64,000 nucleotides of DNA, taken from the NCBI GenBank assembly GCA_937893675.1, contig CALBGI010000034.1, positions 1-64,000 of the forward strand, in the 5' to 3' direction. Below, piece after piece: positions 15,448-28,400 of this stretch. The position numbers and the translations under genes are program-made. The notes beneath the pieces are model-generated. The model had not been told where the DNA came from. It did no database searches and saw only the letters and a list, made by a program, of their open reading frames with translations. Source of the stretch: an uncultured Blautia sp. Its GTDB lineage: Bacteria; Bacillota; Clostridia; Lachnospirales; Lachnospiraceae. Positions within the stretch are counted from its first letter, which is position 1. Every line of letters starts with the position of its first letter.

Positions 15448-16416
15448 ACGGTACCAATACCCTCCGCATCCCTGAGGCAGCCGGATGCAGGCGCTTTCCT
15501 TGAAATAAGGAAACCCAAACATGCCTGCCATAAACTGCTCCTGCTGGTCGTAGCGCCCCGGCACCCCCAGGATGTACCTGCCGTCCGCACGCTTCCCAAG
15601 CAGAAGATGTCCGAAGTTATAATACCCATAAGCCAGAAACCGATTGTGCCGAAGCGCACATTCCCGCCGCGAAAATCCAAGCAGATCCTGTGGCTTGATT
15701 TTCCTGCATATTTCGAACTCTCCGTCATCAAAGGGCATAAACGGCGGCTCCTCCTCTTCTTTCTCCTCCAGGATCTCCTCCGCCCGCATTTCGCTGACAT
15801 CTTGTCTGCTGCCTTGTTGAATCTCTCGGTTGTCCGGTTGCAGGGTTTCCTGTATGGCTTCCTGCCTGTCATCCGGATGATTCAATCCGTCTTCCCATCC
15901 CTCAGAGGATTTTCCTTTCTCCTCCGCGACTGTCTCCTCTTCCTGACCGTTCCCCTGCTCCTCGGTCGCCTTCTCCCGGAAATACTCCGGATGAATCGGC
16001 TGATCATCCCATTCCGTTCCAAAAAAGGCTCCCAGCTCCGTTACAAACACCATTCCGCCCAACTGACTCAGAGCGACTCCGGTACCGCCCAAATTTTCAG
16101 CCTGCGTCCGGATACGACAGGAAACTGTCCCCTCCCCGGTCCGACAGCTCCCCAAAAATATGCCCTCAAGCGTCTCTCCTTTTCTCAGAAAACCATATAC
16201 ACAGCATTCGGTATCCGGCGCAAGTCCGGGACATTGAAGCTTCAGCTCCATGCTGAACACCCCCTCTCTTGCCTCTGCCTTCACAAATCCGCAGTTCTTC
16301 TCCTTCTTTCCCTTCAGATACTCATACACATAGGCAACAAACCGCTGATAATCTCCCACAAAATATCCTCCCGCATTCTGCTTCCCTACTATCCTATGAA
16401 TGGATTTTATTTTCAT
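15406..16416 (-). CDS. DUF6128-like protein of unknown function
   Basis: This protein of about 336 residues has an N-terminal domain (about 1-135; GYFVGDYQRFVAYVYEYLKGKK) and an acidic Gln/Glu-rich linker (about 150-230). The conserved C-terminal domain contains PQDLLGF, YGYYNFGHLLLGKR and YILGVPGRYDQQE. I relate it to DUF6128 proteins of Lachnospiraceae, whose function is not known. No signal peptide or membrane span is seen. The start at 16416 (MKIKSIHRIVG) has GAGGA about 5 nt upstream. Its last 42 bp are shared, on the other strand, with the NrdG-like gene. A terminator separates it from the giant gene upstream, so it has its own transcript. Confidence 0.65.
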   Translation of the reverse strand: MKIKSIHRIVGKQNAGGYFVGDYQRFVAYVYEYLKGKKEKNCGFVKAEAREGVFSMELKLQCPGLAPDTECCVYGFLRKGETLEGIFLGSCRTGEGTVSCRIRTQAENLGGTGVALSQLGGMVFVTELGAFFGTEWDDQPIHPEYFREKATEEQGNGQEEETVAEEKGKSSEGWEDGLNHPDDRQEAIQETLQPDNREIQQGSRQDVSEMRAEEILEEKEEEEPPFMPFDDGEFEICRKIKPQDLLGFSRRECALRHNRFLAYGYYNFGHLLLGKRADGRYILGVPGRYDQQEQFMAGMFGFPYFKESACIRLPQGCGGYWYRLINAPDANGGNGF

Positions 16417-16427
16417 GCACATCCTCA

Positions 16428-16473
16428 GAAAAAGGCGGCATCCCTGTGTCTCCACTTTGGAATGCCGCCTTTT
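16428..16473 (-). terminator. Terminator of the giant surface-protein gene
   Basis: Arms AAAAGGCGGCATTCC and GGATGCCGCCTTTT (minus strand, 16473 down to 16428) form a strong stem ending in CTTTTTC, 18 bp after the stop codon. It overlaps the region just upstream of the DUF6128 gene. Confidence 0.88.
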
Positions 16474-16491
16474 ATATTCAGTTCACCGCTT

Positions 16492-19400
16492 TTATTTTCT
16501 GCGTCTTTTCCGTTTTTCTGTCACTGCTGCCGCAGCCCCTGCAACGGCCAGAAGCATTGCCAGCAGATAGGGGAATGCCGCCGTCTCGTCCCCCGTCTTA
16601 ACCCCCGGCTTCTGCTCTGCTTTCGGCGTCTCTGTCGGCACTGGCGTACTGCCAGGAGCTGAACTCGGCTCTAGTGTCGGACTTGGCCCCGGCGTCACAC
16701 TTGGCTCCGGCGTCACACTTGGCTCTGGCGTTGCACTTGGTCCTGGCGTCGCACTTGGCCCTGGTGTTGTACTTGGTCCTGGCGTCACACTTGGCTCCGG
16801 TGTTGCGCTTGGTCCGCCCGGCGCCGTACTTGGCCCTGGTGTTGGTGTCGGCTCCGGCTTCGGCTCCTCGGTCGGTGCCTTTTCGTTTACAACAACCAGC
16901 GTCTCAAGCAGGCCGCTGCCGTCTGCCGGACAAATCCTCACCTCAAGCAACGCTTTGGGATCTTCGCTGTCTTTCACAGAAACTTCCCAGGTTTCTTTGG
17001 ATACTTCATACCCATCCGGAGCCTTCGTTTCCCGCAGCAGATACTCCCCTTCTGTCAGTCCCCGGAAGATCACTCTGCCTTTCGCATCGGAAACAGCCGT
17101 CATACCGCCCGCAAGACTGTCCTTTCGGTTCAGGCTGAACTCCGCACCTGCAAGTGCCGCACCTTTTTCATCCGTTTTATAGAAAATAAGCTCTGCCTTC
17201 TTCGCAAACGTGTTCGTGAAGAGTACGTCTTCCTTATCCAGAATCAGACTGCCGCTGCCCTGGTAAGAAACCTCTGTGTCAAGATTCCCTTCGGTATCTC
17301 TGAAAAGGACAACTCTCACCTCATACACACGGGTATCGTATGTCATGCCCGGCACTTCCTCTCCCGGTCTTTCCAGGATCTGATAAGTAAGAGTGGTCTG
17401 TGCACCGCTGCCAAGCAGTTTTTCTTCCAGCCGGACAGGTGCAAAGACAACATGTCCCGAAGCGTCATTGGAAGCCTCGCTCACCTTTTCCACCGGCTCG
17501 CCTTCCTCAGTCCGCCACAATTCAAAGGTAAAGGCATCTTCCGGCACCAGATAGCTTCTTTTGCTGTCCGGATTTTTCAGTTCCTTATATGCCTCCGGAA
17601 CAAAACTGGTTTCCACCTCTGCAATTCGCCTGTTTACAACCGTCAGGTCTTTGCCGCTCTGTGAAACCACCTCGCCCGCCTCGTCGGTCACCGTCACTGC
17701 AAGCGGCTCCAGAGGTTCTTCTGTGTCTTCCACGATCACCTTCCACAAAGTCTCATCCTTGACATAACCCGGGAGCGCCTTTGTCTCAACAAGCGTATAA
17801 GTTCCTTCTTTCAGACCACGGAAGGTACAGGTACCATCTGCTGTCTCCTGCACAGCCTCAAAATCTTCTCCGCGCAGTGCAAAGCGAACGCCGCTCAACG
17901 GGAGCTTTCCGGAATCGGTCTTATGCACTGTGAATTCCGCAGTCTTGGTAAGCGTGTTGATAAAGACCGCCTCATTCGGAGAAATCTCCCGTCCCGCATC
18001 ATCAAACCAGACAACCTGCGTGCGCAGTGTGTTGTCTTCGCTTCTGAAAAGAGTCACTCTGATGTGGTAGATGCTGGAGCTGTAAGTAAATCCGTCACCC
18101 TCCTCCCCTGCTTTTTCCTTCAGGAGATAGGTAAACTCTGCTTCGCCGTCTGCATCCAGCAAATCCTCACTGTATCGAAGCGGCGTGAACACAATGCTTC
18201 CGCCCTCTCCGTTTGTCACTGTCTCCAGAAGTACCGGCTCTTGGCCTTCCTTTTCTTCATAAAGCGCAAAGGTAAACATGTTCTCCGGTACCTTGTATGC
18301 CTCTTGCGTATCTGCGTTTTTCAGCTCTTTTTTCGCCTGCAGGACAACTGCAGTCTCTGTTTCTTCCATGCGGTAATTGACAACCGTCAGCGGCGGCCCC
18401 GCCAGCGGCTCCTGGCCTTCACCCAAAAGCGCCACCGTAAGGGGTGCGTCATATTCCGCGGAATCTGTCACCTGTACGGTCCACCGGTTCTCTACGGGCA
18501 CATATCCCGGAAGGGTTCTCGTCTCAGCAAGTGTGTAGACACCCTCCTGCAAGCCAGCAAAGACCACCTGGCCCTTGTCTGTCTCTTTTGTCTGGTCATA
18601 GCTTCCGTCTTCTCCGACAAGTCGGAAAGAAACACCGGTGAGCGCTTCTCCGCGAGAACCTGTTTTTTCCACGGCAAGCTCTGTCTCTTTCGTAAGCGTG
18701 TTGGTAAACGTCACCTCCGCCTCCGAAATTTCCTGCCCCTGCGCATCAAAATAGGTCACTTCTGTCCGCAGATTTCTCTGCTCATCGCGGAAAAGGAAAA
18801 TCTCCGCCTCGTAAATCTCCTGACTGTAGGAAATTCCCTCTGTATCTGACGAAATCTCCTCTATCCGATAGCGGAAACGGGCGCTCTGTGTCTCCGGCTC
18901 CAGCATGGACTCGTAAAACGCGATGGGTTTAAAGACAATGCTTCCATCCCCTGCGTTGTAGCCGATATCCACAAGCTCCTGTTTCTCTTTGTCTTCCATG
19001 CGATAGAGTGCAAAGGCAAACATATTTTCCGGCGTCTCATAGAATCTTCCGCTGTCCGCATTCTTCAGGTACTTCTGCGCCTTCAAAACTGCGGCTGTCT
19101 CCGTCTCCGTCACACGGTAGTTTACCAGTTCAAGAACCGGTGCCGTACCCTGCGTCAGCACAGCCTCGTCCTCCATTACCGTCACGGCAAGGGGTTCGGT
19201 GTAGTCGCTGCTATCCCGCACCTGCACCTTCCATTGGGTTTCCAGCGGTACATACCCTTCCAGGCTCTTTGTCTCTGTCAGGAGATACTCGCCTGCCCTG
19301 AGACCGGCAAATACTGTCCGGCCATCCGCAGTCTCCTGTGTACGGTCATAGCCTCCGTCTTCTCCGACAAGCCGGAAAGAAACACCGGTGAGCACTTCGC

Positions 19401-22400
19401 CCAGTGAGCCCTTTTTCTCCACGGTGAGCGAAGTCTCCTTTTCCCAGGTGTTGGTAAAATCAAAGCCCGCTGCCAGGAACTCTGTATGTTCCCCGCCGTT
19501 TACCTCCGCCTTCGCCCGAATGGCCCCGTGGCTTTCGTCTGCCCACTCTACCGTCAGCGCGATCCGATAAACCATTGTGTCATAGCCGATTCCCTCTACC
19601 GGATCCTCGCCCGGATCTTCTCTTATCACATAATGGAAGGTTTTTCCGATATCGTCCTCGTAGAAGCTGTAAAGCTTTTCAAACACTGCCTGGCCTTTGC
19701 TGTCTGCACGCACAGTCTCAACCAGCGTTCCTTCCTGCCATGTCTCATCGGTCTCAAAAAGACGGAACTGGAAAAGGTCTTCCGGTATGTTGTATGCTTG
19801 TCCGCTTGTACCATTAACAAAGCTCTTGTTTACCCTGAATCTTACCTGCGTTTCCGCCATCCGCTCGTTTGCAACCACAATCTCAGCCGTGTCTCCCGTC
19901 GGAACGGCAACCGCGATTCCGGCTCCGGCCTCTGCCGTGATCTTGTAATGCTCCGGCGCTTTTTTCTCCACAAGCATGTACTCTCCCGCCGGAAGCCGGT
20001 AAACATCCGCCTGCCCTGTTCCATTCGTCACAATCTCTCCCGCCTGGCTCTCCTGCGTGGTGACGCCGGCATAGCTCTTTGCTTCCGAACCGCTGATGTT
20101 GGTCAGCCGTACATATTGTCCCCGACTGTCTTTCAGCAGGAACACTGCGCCCTCCAAAGGCTCCTGTGTCTCACCGTCCAGCTTTTGGATATGAAGCCGT
20201 CCCGGCTTAGTATTTTCAAATACTGCGGTCACAGACGACGTATCTTCCCGGATAGTGCCTGCGGCGTTCTCAGGCGCTGCATCATAAATATATCCCGAAT
20301 TTTCACTGCTGTTTTGGCGGATCTCCTCCACCTGATACTGTGTTCCCCAAAAGATGCCGCCAAGCCTCATGGTCTCACCCGCTCTCAGGGTAAACCGTAT
20401 CCTTCCCTGCTCGTCCGTACCAACCCATACATAATTTGTCTGCCCCTGTGCATCCGTCTTTTGCGCAAGAACCTGCGCTCCTTCCCGGTTCTCCGGAAGG
20501 ATTGCCTGAAGCCCGTCCTTATTTTCATTCTTTGCGTCAATGAGGCTCACATAGAAGGTAAAGGCCGCACTTCCCGGTTCCTTGTTGTCCTTCAACGTCT
20601 TTTTCACTTCAAGACTTCCGGTCTTGGGCTTATTTCCAATGGTCACGGAAGCAGTCTTTCCGGTCTCGATGGATATGTCTGTGCTCTCGGTCAGAATCTC
20701 ATAATCTGCAGGCGCTTTTGTCTCAATCAGCGTATAGCTGCCCACCGGCAGATTTTCCACATAAGCGGTTCCGTCACTGCCGGTTATGATCCTTCCGACC
20801 ACATCCTGATCCGGAATGCTCTCGCTTTCCACCTTGCCTTTATACACATAGCGGCTCTGCTCTCCTGCCGCTTCTTCCATTGCGATATAGCTTCCGTCCG
20901 CTGCGCGAAGAACAAACTCCGCTCCCCCAAGCTTAATGTACTCGTAGCCTTGAACGCCGTTTTGTTTGGTGATCACAAGGCTTCCGGGCTTGATATTTTC
21001 AAAGGTAAAGGAAACCGTCTGTTCTCCGGTGACTCCGGTTTTCACCCCAGAATCATAAATATAACCGTTTTCGCTGTCCGCTTCTTCCCAGACCTTTGCC
21101 TCCACGCCATAGTACAGTCCGGAAACCGTAACCTCCTGTCCCGCTTTTATGGAAATGGAGAACTGCTGTTTTTCTTCATCAAACACAGCCGTTGCATCCG
21201 CCTGATCCACCTTGACTTTGATCTCCTGCTTTCCGTCTCCTGTCACCCGCATGGAGGGAAGCACAGCATGCATACCGCTGTGTTTGCCTGCCGCATCCTT
21301 CAGCGTAAATACAAAATCGAATCTGGTATTCTCGTCTGTCTGGTTGTCCTTAAGAACTTTCCGGAATACAAGTGTCCCGGTGAGCGGAACATTCTTCACC
21401 GCCGCCTTTTCCGTGAGGGAAGTGGTACGGTTGGTGGAAATGGCAAAGGGCGTTTCCCCGCTTCCGCCAAGTTCATACTTGTCTGGCGCCTTTGTCTCGA
21501 TAAGAACGTAATTGCCCTCCGGCAGATTTTCCACCCGCACATGCCCTCCGGCGTCTGTAACGATCGGCTGCTTTTTCGCACCTGCCTCGTCCGTCACACC
21601 GTCAAAGGTATATTCGCCGGCGTTTCTCTTTGTCACACGGACAAACCGTCCCCGGTCCTCATTCTTCAGGATAAATTCCGCGCCCTCCAGCTTTTGCTCA
21701 GGCTCTGACGCATTGACCTTGTCAACCTCCAGATGTCCCGGATTTTTGTTGGTGATCGTAATTCCTATATCCTCGTTTCCTGCGCCGATGATTCCCGAAC
21801 TCTTTTCCTGCGTGTCAAAGGTGTATCCGCTGTTCGGATCTACAATTTCTCTCACCGTCAGCTGCATGCCATAGTAGATGCCTTCCACTACCGCTTTTTG
21901 CCCGGCTCTCAGCTTCACGGCATACCCTTCCGGTTCTTTTTCCGCAAACAAGGTCTCTCCTGTGGAAAACGCCACCTTGATCGCATTTCCCTGCCGGTTT
22001 GCCGGCACAACGCCCTGCGCATCCACAGTTTTTCCGTTCTTGTCCGTCAGCTGAAAGAGGAACGTAAATTCCTGTTCTTCATCATACGGCTCCCCGTTGA
22101 TCTGCTTCTCCAGAGCCACACGGCCTGTCCTCGGCGTGTTGTAGACGCGCACCGGTTTTGCCTGACTTTCCGCACTTACGGTAACCGTTGTCTCACCGCT
22201 TCCCTGCGCAGTATAATTCTCCGGCGCCTTTGTTTCTATCAGCAGGTAGGTTCCGGGCGTAAGGTTGTTGACGTTGATATTGCCCTGGGGGCCTGTCACA
22301 AGATTTCCGCTCTGGGGACGTTGTGCTGTAAATCCGGCGGCCTCATAGACACCGGCTTCCGCCCCCGGAACAACCTCCACATACTGGCCTTTGTACGGAC

Positions 22401-25400
22401 CTTCTTCCTGATACTGAAGTACAAATTCCGCTCCCGGAAGTCCCTTCTCCGTTCCCTGCTCCAGCTTCTTGATCACAAGACCGCCAAGCCCTACGTTAGT
22501 AAAGGTATATTCCTGCTCTGTCTGTTGGGTTGTACCTACGGTTCCTGTGAGCGCTTTTTCACTGTAAATATAATCCAGATCCCCCTTCTCCTCCTGTATG
22601 GTGTATGTCACGCCATAGTAAAGGTTGAAGATTTCTGCCGTCTGTCCGGCCTTCAGCGCTATGGTATAGCCCTGTTTTTCCTCATTCCATGAAGCTTTGG
22701 CCGGTGTCTCCTTTCCATCCCTGTCCCGGATAACCGCCGTAAGACTGCCGTCATCCTCAAACCGGGAAGCAACCGGTTTGCCGCCCCAGCGCTCGAACTT
22801 GAGCAGGAACGTAAAACTGTCGTTTTCACTTCCGGCCGCTCCATTGAGGATGTACTTGCCCAGCTTCACAGAGCCGGTCCGCAGCACATTGGTAAAGGTA
22901 ACCTTTGTCACATTCTGTCCATCCGGGGAAATCGTCCCCTCTGCAAGCACTCCTTCCCTGGCTTCTCCGTCACCGACCTTCCAGGTGGTCTCATAGCTCT
23001 CCTGGTTGTGGTCCACCTCCTGCACAGTGAATTTTTCGCCTTCCTCCAGCCCCCGGATTTCCGCTGTCTGTCCGGCATCCACCGTCAGAACGCCATCCTT
23101 TGCCGCTGTCGGAGAATCGTCCACATAGTACATTCCCGTGTACAGCCTGCCAGAAACCGTTACCTTAAACCGGAATGTTTTGTTGGCGGTCTCCGTCTCA
23201 GGCGCTGTCTTATGGATCTGCAGCCGGCTGTCCGGCTGATCGCGGACCGTATATTCCTGATGGATCACACTTCCCGCGTCCAGAGTAAACGTGCGCACCC
23301 TGGTATCCAGCGCATAATTCGGCGGAGCTTTTGTCTCCTTCAGCGTATAGGTCCCAAGCGGAAGCTCTGAAACCGTTGCCGTTCCGGTGTCTCCTATGGT
23401 AAAAATCAATCGTGTTCCTTCCACCGCAAGCGCACTGGCTCCTGTCACCAGGCTCTGGTCTTCTTTTATTTTGTCCGCAAAAACCTCCCACGCTTTTATG
23501 TGGTTCCCCATCCAGGCAAGCTCAAATTCCGCTCCTGCCAGAGGCTTTTCAGAGGTGCTCTTTTTGTGGACTGTCAGCGCCCCTTTCTTCGGCTCGTTGG
23601 TAAGCTGGATGGTGAGCCGTGCCTGCTCTTGTTCCTTCAGCGCCTCTGCGCCGCTCCCCGCAAGAAGCAGGAAGGTCGAGTGCGCTTTGGAAAGCGCCTC
23701 TGATTTTTGAACCTTGTTCTGCGCCGGCTCTGTCACCAGAACCGCACCGGTATTCTCTCTGTAGTCCAATGGCGCGGTTACTTCCCGAACCACATAGCCT
23801 TCAAAATAGCTAAGGTCAGGTACGGTAATTTTTCCGTCCGCCTGCGTGGTATAGGTTCCCACCAGCTTATCCTTTGTCAGCTCCTCTTCCTTTGGCGCAA
23901 TAGTTCCAGAGCGATCCGGAGTAAAGGGTCCGTATACCTCGAATCCTGCCCCACTGACAGGCTCTTTTGTCTCTGCGTCCAGCTTCTCGATGATCAGGTC
24001 TCTTGTCTTTACAAGTCCGATATCTTTGGACATGTCCCATGCTCCCGCATCATTTTCCGTCGGCCACAGATAAAATCTCTCAGAATACAGATTACCCCCG
24101 CCGGCAAAATTGCTGTCTGTGCGGCCCGGCGCGCCAACGGCATTCACCACACTGGGCTTCTCTGAACGCGTCTTTTTCCCGTTTGTGTTCGCAAAGGATT
24201 CTGTCACATCGTATCCCTCCGGAACCTTAATGGAAAGCTGATAATTTACCTTCTCCTGTCCGGCCAGACCTCCCGGAAGCAGCGTGTTGTCCTTCGTGTA
24301 AAGTTCCTCCAGATTTTCATGGGAAGGAATCGAATATTTCAATCCGTCAAACACAAAATGATTTTCTTTGTCTGATGTCTGTTGGCTGCTCTCTGTAGGA
24401 CTGTCATTCTGGTACGTCTGAAGCGTCACATCCACCTTGGGCACATCCTGCGCTTTTGCCATAATACCGTCGTCCTGAATGCCGTTTCGGTTCTCATCGA
24501 TCCAGACGTCACCGCCCACACCCACCGGTGTTCCCGCAACCATGATCTTCACCTGATTGCTGTCCAGCGGATTGTCCAAGGAACCGTTCGAGGTGGTAAT
24601 GGATGCAAAATCGTTTACCGCCGGAAGACCGGTGATCGCCTCCAGCTCTTCTCTTGCAAACTGCGGCACCTTTACACTGTAGATTATCTCAATGCGTTCA
24701 TATTTCTTCAGGCTTACCCGCTCCGGAAGCTGCAGCAAAATGGCATGGTCCTCTTCTCCCGCGCCCTGCGTCCAGGCTCCGCCGATTTCTTCCTTCTGCG
24801 CCGCATCCAGAAGCCCGTCGTAATCATCCGCGGCCGCCGCTCCATACAGCGTGTAGTCTGTAATCACCTGCGGCTCTCCAAACACAGGGTGTTCGCCCTC
24901 CAGGCTCTTTACCGGATAGTATATGACGCTTTCTATCTGTCCGAAGGCGGGCGTCCAGTTGCTGAAGCGCTCTCCGCTTCCCACGGCGCTGATATCTCCT
25001 TTTCTCGGGAGATAATCCAAAATACGGATATCCTCTGCCGGGGTGCTTCCGGTGTTCTGCAGCAGCAGCCGGTATTCTGCCGTTCCTCCGTTTGGTATGT
25101 TCACAGTTCTGCCGGAAATGAAGTTTCCGTTTTCATCCTTTACGCTCTTGGAACGAATCAACGTTGCCTTTGCAGTCACGCTGATCTCCGTTTCGTCGCG
25201 AAGATACCCATTGGGATTATCGGTACCAAGAACCCCGTCAATCTCTTCACTTTTCAGACTGTCTCCTTCCCCAGCCGGCGTGAAGGACAGCCCATGGGGA
25301 TTTTCTTTCCATACAATTCCTTTTTTCTCTGTGGTGAGGTACGCCTCCCCCTTAAGCTTCAGGGAAGCGTCCTCCATTACGCTGGAAAGAATCTTCACAT

Positions 25401-28400
25401 CATATTCCAGGATGATCTTTGCCCCAGGCGGCAGTTCTCCGTCCAGCCAGATGTTCAGGTAGGTTTTTCCGTCTCTCACCTCGGTTTCCACCCGAAGCGT
25501 CTTCAGTTCTTCGCAGCCCTCATATCGAATCCGGAAAACCCCGGCGCTCTTATTGAGCAGGTCCACATGATCCGGAAGCGGATTGCTGATAATGGGATCT
25601 TTCAGGCTGAGCTTCTTATCCTTTGTCACATTGGCTATTTCCACATGATACGTGATCTCATCATTCATAGCCGCCGCATCAATGGGTTTTCCGCCTTTTT
25701 GTACCTCCTGCGTCAGGGTGACCTCCGGAATGTCAAAAACCGGATTCAAAAGCTGAGAGGCTTTTACCCGTTTCTCCTCCACCGGGCTTTCTCCCTCTAC
25801 TGCCTGGGACTGTCCCGGATTATAGTAGCGCATATTCACGGCAGCTTCGTTGTCCACCCGCTGCACCGGCTTCACCGTTTCTCCCTCCTGCTGCTTTTTC
25901 AGATCTATTGTCACCGTAATGGGATCTGCCTGAAAATCAGAGCCAAGGGTTCTTCGGATCACACCGCTCTCCGCCTCTATTTTAATGTCCCGCAGCGCTT
26001 TATCCACATACTCCACAGTGAACCGGACTGCCTCAAAACCGGCATCCGGAACTGCGGTCACAGAAGTTCCCGGCGCACCCAGGATAACCTCTTTGACACA
26101 GGTTTTGCCCGCCGCGTCTTCAAAGGTCACAATTGCAGTAACTCCTGTGACAGTCTCGCCGGTTCCGCCTCCCTTATAGTCCCGCAGATAATTCTGATAG
26201 GAAGCGCCTCCCAGCTCCACATTTCCAATAGAATACAGATTTTCTTTGAGAAGTTCTGTTCCATTGACGTCTGTATAGAGCCGAATATTCTCATCCGTCA
26301 CAGCAAAACTGGTGAGCGGAAGGAAATTGTTGAGAATAAATCCCTTCACCTGGCCGGATTCCCTGCTGCCTCCGATCCTAAACTGTACCTGCCCCGTCTC
26401 GGTCAGGAGGTTCAGGTCATTGACAACCTCGCCTTTTTCATTTTTAAGGCCCACAGGTTCCTTTGCAATGGTTACATCCGGTTTTTCCTGGATATTTTTG
26501 AAATTCAGCGTATAGTCCCGCACCTCTGCTCCGGAAGCCTCTTCAATGGTGATCGTCTGACCGATCTCAATCCGGCTGTCACGCATATAAAGCATGTGCG
26601 GCGCGGCCGTCTCCACTTCTTCCACATAATAAGTCCCCGGCTCCAGACGAAGCGCCGCCGTGGTCGCCGCATACTCTGTTCCGGCAATCTCGACCTTCCG
26701 GGTTCCTCCGGTCTCCAGCACTGTACCAAACTGCTCGTAGGTGCCATCCGTTACGGAATTTGAATAATGGACCGCCAGCGGCTCGCCCTTTTTATTTCCG
26801 TTCTCATCTGCCTCATAGATCGAGAAGGAAGCCAGCGCTCTCTCATCCGGCCGGCTGTAATCCACCTTATTGATGTAAAGCCGGTCTTTGTGCCGGTTGT
26901 AGGCATCGTACTCGTACCGGCCTCCCGGCTGCAGCCCGGAAAGAAGAAACGCGGTCCTTTTCTGCCCCTGATAGGTGACTTCCTGGGCGGGAAGAGGGGT
27001 GTCTGCGTCATGCTGCCAGACAGATTCCGCTTCCCCGTAAAGCTTTTTGTTCTGGCCATCTGAAATCCCGGTTTCAAGAATCGCATACGTTTTCCGGCTG
27101 TCCAGATCCAGGTGGTCAAAAACCAGAACCCCATTCTCGTTTGTGGTTCCCAGAACAGTCCCGCCATCTCCGTAGCGCACCGGCACTGCCTCGCAATCTC
27201 TGATCTCGCAGAGTGCGAAATCTGCTCCGCGCAGAGGTTTATCCTGCGTATTTCCCTCATGGCCTCCGCCAAACTTATGGATCTCTATGCGCATTCCCTT
27301 TTTGTTAAAGAACACAAGGCTGTATTCCTGCGCATGGCTGTCTGTGCTGTAGCTTCGCACCTCCCCGGGCTTCAGCGTGATCTCGTGGTCGGTTTCGTCC
27401 TTCGCATAATTGTCCGGCGCCTCCACTTCCCGGATGATAAAGGAATGACCCTCCGTCCACACCGTTTCGTCCTGCAGAAGTTCTGCCGGAAAAGCAAACT
27501 CTGCTGATACCTCTCCCTTTTCTCCGGAGACAAAAACATCCTTCCCGGAAAGGTCTGTTATCTTTTGTTCCTCTCCCTTCGCGTCCCGATAGAAAATTTC
27601 AAACTTCGCCCCCGGAAGACGCTTCGCACTCTCGCTGTAAGCCTCTCCCTCCAGCTTCAGGAGCGTGATTTTAACCCGGGTATTCTCATTGACCGCGGTA
27701 ACCGCAAGGGCGTTTTGTTCCTCCAGTCCGCGCTTCACCTCTACCGGATAATACCCCTGCGCGTCCGGTGAAAGCATGCCCTCTGAGTTCTCTATGCTGC
27801 GAAGCTTCCAGTCTTTTCCCGCACTCTTTTCTTTCAGATAGTAGGTTCCCTCCGGGAGCGTCACAGAAACAATGGGCTTTTCTTCGCTCACCGTAAGCGT
27901 CTGAAATTCTTGATATTCTTTTTCCTCTTTGGTATAAAGGCCAAAGACCGCCCGGGTCTCCCCTTTGGTAAGTCCCTTCGCACTTCTGTATTCTTTTTGC
28001 AGGGTCAGGCTGCCGTAGGGTACATTTTCAATATTCTTTCGCACCTTCTCCGGGGCATTGTCGTTTTGCCAGCTTTCCCAGCCCTGCCCCAGCAGATGCA
28101 TACCCGCGGTAATACAGAACGTTTCCGGCTTCGGATTCAGCTCATAATTTTCCGGAGCCTTTGTCTCCGTCAGCCGATACCAGCCGGGCGCCAGATCCTC
28201 TGTTTTTATCCTGCCCTGTTCATCCGAAATCAGACCGGCCTGCTTTTCTGTCCATCCATCCTCGGGCGGATCTGCCACAGCATCATAATGAAGCACCGGA
28301 ATCTGGTTGCCATTTCCAAAATAATATCCCGCGCCAACCTCCTGCATCGCAAAATCATCTGCTGCAAAGGGTACATATTCCAAACGAAATTCCGCGCCCG

